Shown here one piece after another: positions 49,001-58,000 of a stretch of DNA of 64,000 bases; positions within the stretch are counted from its first letter, which is position 1; each line of letters begins with the position of its first letter. The notes below the pieces were generated by a model. That model made no database searches. It was not told the DNA's origin and saw only the letters and a program-made list of their open reading frames with translations. The stretch covers positions 18,592 through 82,591 of the forward strand of contig VXAY01005982.1 in the NCBI GenBank assembly GCA_013399855.1. Direction: 5' to 3'. The position numbers and the translations under genes are program-made. The DNA comes from Oxyruncus cristatus (lineage: Eukaryota > Chordata > Aves > Passeriformes > Cotingidae).

Positions 49001-52000
49001 ACCAGTGCTTGGTAGAGGGAAATAATCACCTCCTGTGACCTGCTGGCAATGCTTTTCTTGGTGCAGTCAGGATGCTCTTTGCCAAAGGCCTCATGAATGC
49101 ACTGCTGCCTCATGTTCATCTTCTAGTCTACCAGGTTTCTTCTTTCTTTTCTGCTGAGCTGCTTTCCAAACAGTCAGCCTCCAGCATATTAGATTGAAAC
49201 TGCAATCTCCTCTGCCTTTAGGGTTAAAAATCAGCTGATGTCCTCTGGAGGATCCTGTTTATTTTTAGTTCTCCCTTTATGTACTCTTACTTGTCTTAAT
49301 TGAAATCAAGAAAAGATTTGAGAACCTTCTTGTGGATTATTAAAGTTCAGCCATGAATATGTAGGAGGTTGAAGTTAAATGTTTATCTTTTTACATGCTA
49401 AGATCTCTAGTATTATCTCTAGGTAATATGAAACTACACAGGAGATATTCCTATCATGTTGTCAGATTACACTAAGAAATCACAAATTTAAGTCATTTAC
49501 TTGAAAATTTTACCATCTGAATAAATCCTAAAAATCTCTTAAAGATTTTTACACTTAGACACATTCTAAAAAGATAAGATGGAATAACCACACATTCATG
49601 TTGAGCACACCATCCTGTGGGGGTTTTAGCCTGAAATTATCACTAATTCTTCAGATGTTACCTGGTTGGCTTAGGTATAATACAAAGTATATGAACTATC
49701 TGGTTAGACAGTTTGAATGACAAAGGTGAGTTTCTTGAGAAAGAGCCAGTGGAAGTAAATTCTAATTAATATTGTATTTTTCTTACAGTTAAGAATGGTG
49801 CTCAAATAAAACCAAAGTATATTAACCTCTGTAGTTGCTTGGAATAAGTGCTACAAATTACGGAAATGAAGGTTAAGTGACTCAGCTGGTCCAATCTTTT
49901 TGGCAGTTTAGTTATCCTGAAAACAGATATATTTTTTTCCTGTGAAGTAAAACAGCACTGCAGATTATACCCATGAGGGATATTATTTGGACTAATTACA
50001 AAAACTTCTGGGTTAGTAGATCTAAGAAAATATTGTAAAAGTTTGAAATGCAAAGATCATCCAGCAATTAAATTTGAGAACAAATACTGACAGGGTCAAG
50101 TTCAGTGTTCTGCAATCAGGTCTTTAGGCAGACAGTTAGGCAGCTTCTTCTATCTTGGATAAAGAATAGTAGTAAAACCAGGCAGTACTTATTTGAAGGC
50201 CTCACACATTTGAGTATGAAAGGAAAAGGCACTCCAAGCATCCAAAGTATGCAGCAGTGTTTCAGCCAGAAAAGGCATATTATTTGGGGAAGAAAACAAG
50301 TACGTATGTTTCTTGGCTAAGGTGAATTTGTCAGATTGAATCTATGGCAACATTTTGGAATATGTTCTAAGGGAACCTAGCAGGGAAGAACTCCGCATTT
50401 GGACATCCTGTCCCAGGTATTTGCATTTCTCTTAGCTTCTTCCTAGCAGAAGGTATCCAACAAGAGGGGCTCTCTTGTCTGGTAGAGAAAGGTTACCTGA
50501 ACTCCAAAAGGCTGTGCTGTTAAGAGTCAATTAGAACCAAATTTGAACAGGTTGCTTGAGTGAAAATAAGCTTGTGTTCTTCTTTACTGCCCATTAGTCA
50601 ATGAAGAAGTTTTAAAGGTTGCAGTGTCAGCAAACATTGTAGACCATCGATCTGACAGTGATAAACTGAGAATGCCATCTGCTGTACCTTTCCAGAGCTA
50701 ACGGAGACTTGTTCTCCCTCAGATATAGCAGATATTCTAAGACAACAGAAATTGAGAACTGTAAAAGGTCAGTAGGTAAGTGCAATGTATGCTGGAGAAT
50801 CTGGTATATTTTAGCAAATTTATCTAATCAAGGTTTTTTGATGTCAAAAGTATTATTGAGGGCATGAAAAATATGATTTAGGACATAACATAGTGAAAGC
50901 CATCTGGGTTTTGAGCTGGGAAGATTCAAATTACTTGAGCTCTGTGAGAGCACATCGGGTAATGCAGCACTGTTTTTCAGCTCTGACAGTCTGAGGGCCT
51001 GATCAAGAGCTGTCACAGCAGCATTGCCACAAGTATTAGCATCTTGTTGTAGCCCAAGGAGGGTCCTCAGGGAAAAGAATTGAGCATCAAATAAATAGCC
51101 TCGCTGACATATCAATGACACATCTTATGGGACAGTGGTATGAGCTACTTCTGGAGCAGGAAATCTTTAATTTCTTGTAAAACTCCAAGGTGGAAAGTTC
51201 AAATCTGGTCCTCTGTAACAGTCCTGAGCATAGGATTCTGATCTTCCTCTGTGAGGTTTCAGAAGGGAATAGGTGAGGCAGCTGTTACAGTGTGCAGAAT
51301 GCCTGGAATATGGTCTACCAACAGGAGAACTTACTGTGGAATGCCTCAGCATGCTTGTGGATGGATCATTTGTTTAGGATGCTTGTGAACCTCTTATTAA
51401 CTTAAAAGTCACAAGCTTGGCATCCTTTGTTCACTTGATCTTTCAGTTCACTGTTTCAGAAATAGTTATCTTCTTAAACTCTTAATGTTGGAAATAATTT
51501 TTACAAATGAAATTAGGGTACAGCAAAGCATTTGAGTAGACCTCTTGTAATCTGTTTTTTCCAACAGTGCACTGCTGGGATCGAGTCTGAAAAAGACGAG
51601 CTAAACGCTTACACTACACATATCTAAAGACGATTTCCAGATCTGTGCAAAATTCCCACAATTCAAACCCACATTTTTTACAACTTTTTTTTTTTCCTAT
51701 TCACCTCTTTAATTTTTCTTTCTTTCACAGTTCATCTTAGAATTTAGCTGACTCTTAAATTAAGACCAATGAATATTCATCACCTATCCATCCCAGTCTT
51801 CTGTGGCCTTATTTTTAATGAGCTAGATACTGTGTTTGTATTTTTCTACACATTATGTTCTGTTAAAAATCATTAAAGATCATTGTTACTTTTTTAAGAA
51901 TAAATAGATTTTAGAAATACAGTATGACCATGGCACTTGGAGAGGTAGCATTTGACTATGAGTTTCCAGTTGGTGTGCTAAACTCTGGAAGTAGTTGTTC

Positions 52001-55000
52001 AATCTCTTCAGCTGATGGCTTGCTCAGAGGTCACGGCTGAAGTGGCTGTCATTGAGGATCTTTCCACCTCTGGAACCTTTGAAAACATCATTTGTCCAGG
52101 CTAGAGAGCATAGCCCTTCTTATATCCAAGCTATTCAGTACTCTAATTCCAGGTTGCTCTTTACCCAGAACATATCTGCTGAGGCTTCAACTCCTGCACT
52201 GAAGCTGAGCTCCAGGCTGACCTTCAAAAACTACTGTTATTCTAGTTCGGGTATTTTTATTCTAGCTGATCACTCTTACTAGCCAGGCTACATTTGCTCC
52301 TTTGTTCAAAATCATCATCCTTACCAAAAACCGAGAGAATTTATTACTGTCATAGCTACAGGAATTTCACTGTCAGTTAATTTATATGATGGGCTCACAT
52401 TCTGTTTCTTTAGCCTTAAATATATAGCAAAAGACTTCAATGTTTATTTTCATCTCCTTTGACAGGGCTGAAGCAGTTTGCTTTTCATCAAACCTCACTT
52501 TAATTGCTACATATTGAAAGTTGGTGAAACTCTGTGGAGAAAATTAGGTTTTTTTAGTTGCTGACAAATTACTTTTCCATAGCTGCCTTATTTTAATTGG
52601 GGTTTTAGGTATTCTTTTGGAGTTTTTCTTCTGTAATTTAATCATGGGAAAAGACAAAAGTGAAGAATGACCCTGACAATATGAACCTGAGTAACAAGCA
52701 GAGTGATAGTACTGGCACCAGGAAATACAGATTTTGAACAGATTTAATACAAGGTTTATTTGGAGGATAGTTTGGCCCCGTTGATCTGAACGGAACATAA
52801 TTTTGTTCAATATTATTTGTAACTGATTATTTTAAGTCTAGTAGTGTAACAGCAAACTGAGCTATAAATGTATTATTTTTAGAGACTGTGAGTTATTTGC
52901 GTAAATGTAATATTTCATATTAGAAGCTGCAGTATGCCAGGCAACGGCATCCCTCGAGGTTCTCTTCTCTAGTTGCCTGCCCTGGCTTAAAGGAAGAAGC
53001 TCCAACCAGCTGTGGGGAAGAAATAGAATTGCCATCTGCTGAGGTACAGTGCAGTTTTATCATCAATGTAATCACCTTAAGTTGGATTTTTCAATTGGAA
53101 TTGCTCAACATCTCCTGGAAGACGTAAAAATCAATGAATTTTTTAAGTTACTAATTTTTCCTGTATAAAATAACATTTGTTAACACTTAATAAACTAGGG
53201 TTTCTCAATCACTGTCATGATGTTGTAATTAATCTTGTACAACCTTTCAAAATTAAAAATAATAATTTTCTTTTGTCTTGCCTCTTGCTGAAACCTTCTA
53301 TCTTTATAAGTCCAAGATGCCACCACGAAATGTAACCAATTTTCAGATGTCTTTGATGTGAAAAGTATGTATCTCTGTAAGATTATCTTTGAATTTGAAC
53401 AGGTTAAGCTAGATTTCTCTATTGAAAATCATGGGCCAGAGCAACAAAAGTCAAATGCATCCTCAAAGATTGTTCAAAGTCAGCAGTTCAGGCAGAGTCC
53501 TAGCCAAGTCCGGCAGGTCCAGCTTTCTTCATCTAGAGCACATAATTTCTGCCAAGGTCTTTGGCAAACTTTAGAAATGGGATCAAGCCTTTCTACCCTC
53601 AGTCTTCAAAAGAACAGCGACCAAGGTAAGCCCATTTTGTAAAGTAGTCACAGTATTTGACTCTTCTTGAAGAGTGGAAGTACGGTAGTGGAATTCTGTC
53701 CCCTTCCACTAATTATTTTACATTACTGCTGCTGTTGTTTTGGTCCTATCGCATGAATCTAAATGAGTTACTTGAAGGGAATTCCACTGTTGCCAGCAGA
53801 AGTAAGAATTAAGGGGAATGTCTATACAGCTCTTTGGTGTTAATGCCATCGTTGCAAATACTTCTCCACTTTTATTAAGTACTCCTGGAAAATGCAAATT
53901 CTGTTTCAACATAGTCTAAAACTTAACTGGGGCAGATATGAAAGTGTCTGTTTGAGAACTGCACACTTTATATGTTGCCAGGTGATTGTTAGATCACATT
54001 GTAATTTGGCAAATCCTTGCTTAATTGTTATTTTTGTAGCAGGTTAATTGCTACAATACTACTTAATGTGCTAAGACCTAAAAACCAAAAGTGACATCAC
54101 AGGCATAATGTGGTATATGCTGTGGACATACAATGAACTAGGTATTGATACTCACTGGAGTTTTATGGTCCAGTGCAACAAGTTAGAGAAAAAAATAAAA
54201 GCAGACACACATTCTTATATGTGACACAGCATTCAGACCTTACATATGAGACGGTGTCAGGGTTAGGATGAGGGGCAAAGGTAAAACCTAGGTCATAGAC
54301 TGAACATTAATCAGTGTTACACTTCTACAAAAAGAACCATGTTTTTGGAATATTTAGCAAGAGCAGCAGTTGTAAGATGTGTGCAGTGAAGTCTAGCTTC
54401 TTAACAGGCAAATTGTAAAGGAACTTTTAATGGTGGCTATTATGTTGAGCAGTGTATTGCAGATTAATGTTACATCTCCCAAACTGTTGGCCTGTACATG
54501 GAGTAATCCTTCCTTGGCAAAACTTTGAGAAACTGTTCTAACGCCTGCTGTGAATCGGACAAAAAGTAACAGACACATAAACTTCAGGGATGGCTAACAG
54601 CAGAATGGCTAATAGCGGACTGTGTTCCCTAGAGAGATTGTAGATTCTTCTATATTAAAGGTCTTTATAAGTAGGCAGACAGACATTTCTCCAGAATGTT
54701 CCAAGTAAAGGTGATCATCATTATTCCTGAGATCTGACAGCATCTATGGAATAATATGACAGCCATTTAGCCTTTTCAAACGAGTTTTATATTGGCAATG
54801 ACCTGTTACCATTACATAGATACTCATGTGCCATTAACCACATATAAGACTGCAGGAACAAGAATGCAACCAGTGAGTTAAGGGATTTGTTCCCTTCTAT
54901 TTGATACTTGTGAGGCCGCATCTGGAGACAGCATCCAGCTTTGGACCCTCCGGTACAAAGGACTGACAAACTGGAGTCCAGTGCAGAATCACTAAATTGC

Positions 55001-58000
55001 TGGGGCATGGGAACACGCTGCATGAGAAGAGGTTGAGAGAGCTGGGTTGTTCGGCATGGAAAAAAGTCAGTGAGTGGTGTGATTGCCGCTTTTTAACTAC
55101 CCAGAGAGGGATTTTGGAGAAGACAGAAAAAGAGTCTTAGAGGTGCGCAGTGAAAAGAAAAGAGGCAATGGACACAAGCTGGGTCAAGATACATTCTGAG
55201 CAGGGAGACTGATAAGCACTGTGACATTTCACCCAGAAGTCCTTTCCAGCCTATGTTACATCTACTTTTAAATCAGTATATGGACACAATGAACCATCTT
55301 TAGCAGCTCAGAAGAAAAAATAATATTTTAAAGGGCTTTCAAAATGAGGAGTGGATTATAAGTGTATTTACTTCCAACAACAGTGCATTGCAGGGACAAA
55401 GTAATGTGCATTGATGGACCTGTAGGACTGGAATGGACATAGTGCTGACAGCCATGATTCATGTGCTTTTTTTGTGAGGCTGGGACTGAAATAAGAAGAG
55501 TTATTTCAGGTCAGGCCTATATTGACAGGATAAGCAAAAGGATGTCTTTGAAACATTACTGATAGTGCCATGCAGTTTCATGCTGTTGTATGTGTGATGC
55601 AACAGCTCTGGCAGCCTTACAAGGACATCAGTTTCTTAATGTCTAGAAATTTCCAGCCACTGTTGCAAAACTTAATGTAGATTTTTGGGGATCTAGAGAA
55701 GAGCAAAAGGGAAAGACGGTACTGCCAATGTGAAACAAGTGAAACATTAGTAAAGGCTGATATTTTCCTGAGAACAACTTTAATTTTATCTCTGCATCCA
55801 GATTTATATGAAGAACACCATAGTGGAACTTATAACTCAAACATGCAGGCCCTGAAATACTGCATTGTAAGAATAAAATTTTTAAATGCTCCTTTTTGCC
55901 GCCTTTCTCCTCCAGGAAACCAACCAAAAGTTGTCCTTAATTCTACTAGAGTTAGTTCTGCATTTCAGAAAACAAGATTGTGAAAGTAAAATTTTTCCTT
56001 TTTGGAGAACATCCCTTAGAAGCAAAATATACAAAATTTTGAAGTTCTGATTTTTAGCAGAGGCTTGCATTATATTTCATGCCTGAACTATTGAAAATGA
56101 ATTCAATCTTTCCTGTTTAATTCCACTCACTTGAATTTAGTACATTTATCAAACACATGGTTAGATAGAACTGTCATTAAGATAGTGACTTGGAACTGGG
56201 CTTTCAGGTACAAGTGACACACACAGAGACTTGGAAGCTCACTAAGAAGAATGATTTGCTACAGAGCAAGCAAGTTAGTTTGCTTATTCAAACTTTTTTA
56301 TTCCAAGTAGACTCTGTCCAAATTGATTATACCAGTAGCTATGTTTTAGGGACATTTCTGGTGAAACAGAGAACTGTAGCACAAAAATGATTTTTCTAAA
56401 CCTGTTAAACAGTTTGATTCACTTTTTTCATGTACAGAACAGCCTATTGGCACTCAAAATGGTTGGCATGTCAAGTAAGCCCTGCAATTTGCTCTGTTTC
56501 CAGCATATGACACAATGCAGTGACTCAATGCTCAATGTGTTTTGAAGTGTTAATGACTACATCTTAATACTGAATAACTGAAGTAAACTGTTTTAGACTT
56601 TACTCATTTCACCATCAAATTCAGAACTTGTGTAAACTTCCAAGCAAGTCAAAAGGCTATGAGATATTTTAATTTTCTCTCTCTTTACTCTATTTGCTGA
56701 TTTTCAGTTTGTACTGTAGAAATGAGATGGATTTAATAGCTTGTATGTTAATTCTGTAGATAACTAGAGAACAGGTGTTTAGAAGGAACATAGGTTCCTG
56801 CTGAAGGTGTTTTTCTTGTTCCATATCATTAAAAGAAAAAGAACCTGCTACAGAGGTAGACAGGTACAAGCCATGATGATATTAAAAGGCTACGTAAGAT
56901 ACATAGGCTGTACTAGTAAGAAATATGCTTTTGTATTTCTTTCCTTTTTAAATGCTCTATACCAGAGGCTGAGAGCAGGTGAAAGATTTTGGTTGGTCAT
57001 CCATATCATGAGTATCTTGAATGCTGATGACAAGCTACCCTCAAAGGAAAGTTGCTTATCAGAATAGTTGTCTGCTTTCCTCTGAAAATCATGGCACACA
57101 TGTACAGCCAGGTGATCACATGATGTATGTCTGCTGCAAGTTTTTTCCATTCACCAGTGAGCTATTGGGCCTTTTTAGATTTCAGAGTAACTGTTAGGCA
57201 GGAGGAGGGGAAGCTTTGTAAAACATTTAGAAAACTGGAATTTATTTTCTTTGAGTAATTTAGCTTAATGAAGTTATTACTTGCTGTTGGAGACACTAGT
57301 TTTTGGGGAAAAAAGGCAAACATCACCCATTAAAGTTCAACTCTAAGACTGCATTTAGCATAAAGCCAGTACTGTTAAGGGCCCTGTGTGGTACCGTGTG
57401 AGCAAACCAGTATCAGCTGTATCTCCGGGGGTCAGCAGAGGCTGGGGTCAGTGCAGAGGGAATAAGGGCATAAGGCAGGCTGTGTTCTCATGAGTCACTG
57501 GATGTATACATGTTTGGGGTAGATGAAACTTTGTATTTTCATGTCCCACTCTACATTTTGAGAAACCATACCTCCACAGGTACTCGGTACGTGTCCTGGG
57601 TTTACTAATTGGCGCTTACATTGTAGCCTAACAAAGAATAGGAATGAGCTGCTTTGAGGCAAAGTAACTTTTCTGGTTTGCTACTTGAGCTTAGGGGAAT
57701 TTCCTCTACTGTAATTCGCATTGTTACTTGCAAAGCTCTGTGGTCTGAAATGCCACACTTTATGGATCAAAAGTTATCTTAAGTGTTTCCACACTAGGCA
57801 GAATTTCAACAGCTTTGACATCACGACAGTTCTAAGAGCAATCCATGGGGGTAAAAAACTGGCCAGAGAAAGTATCTGGTGAAATATTAACAAACAGAAA
57901 GAGTGCTCTGGCTTTGGCTTCATTCCGGCTCCAATCAGAGAAAGACTCATGATCTCTTTTCTGTGTTACATAAAGCTTCATCTTTGAAGTGTTTCACAAA

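Noticed and set aside
47103..49119. Minus-strand frames of 60-109 codons
   Set aside because: These are broken pieces of CR1 open reading frames, not host genes.
50586..50702. Open stretch after an ATTAG acceptor within the CCDC57 gene
   Set aside because: Requires phase 1, but the previous exon ends at phase 0; no donor; a stop follows quickly.
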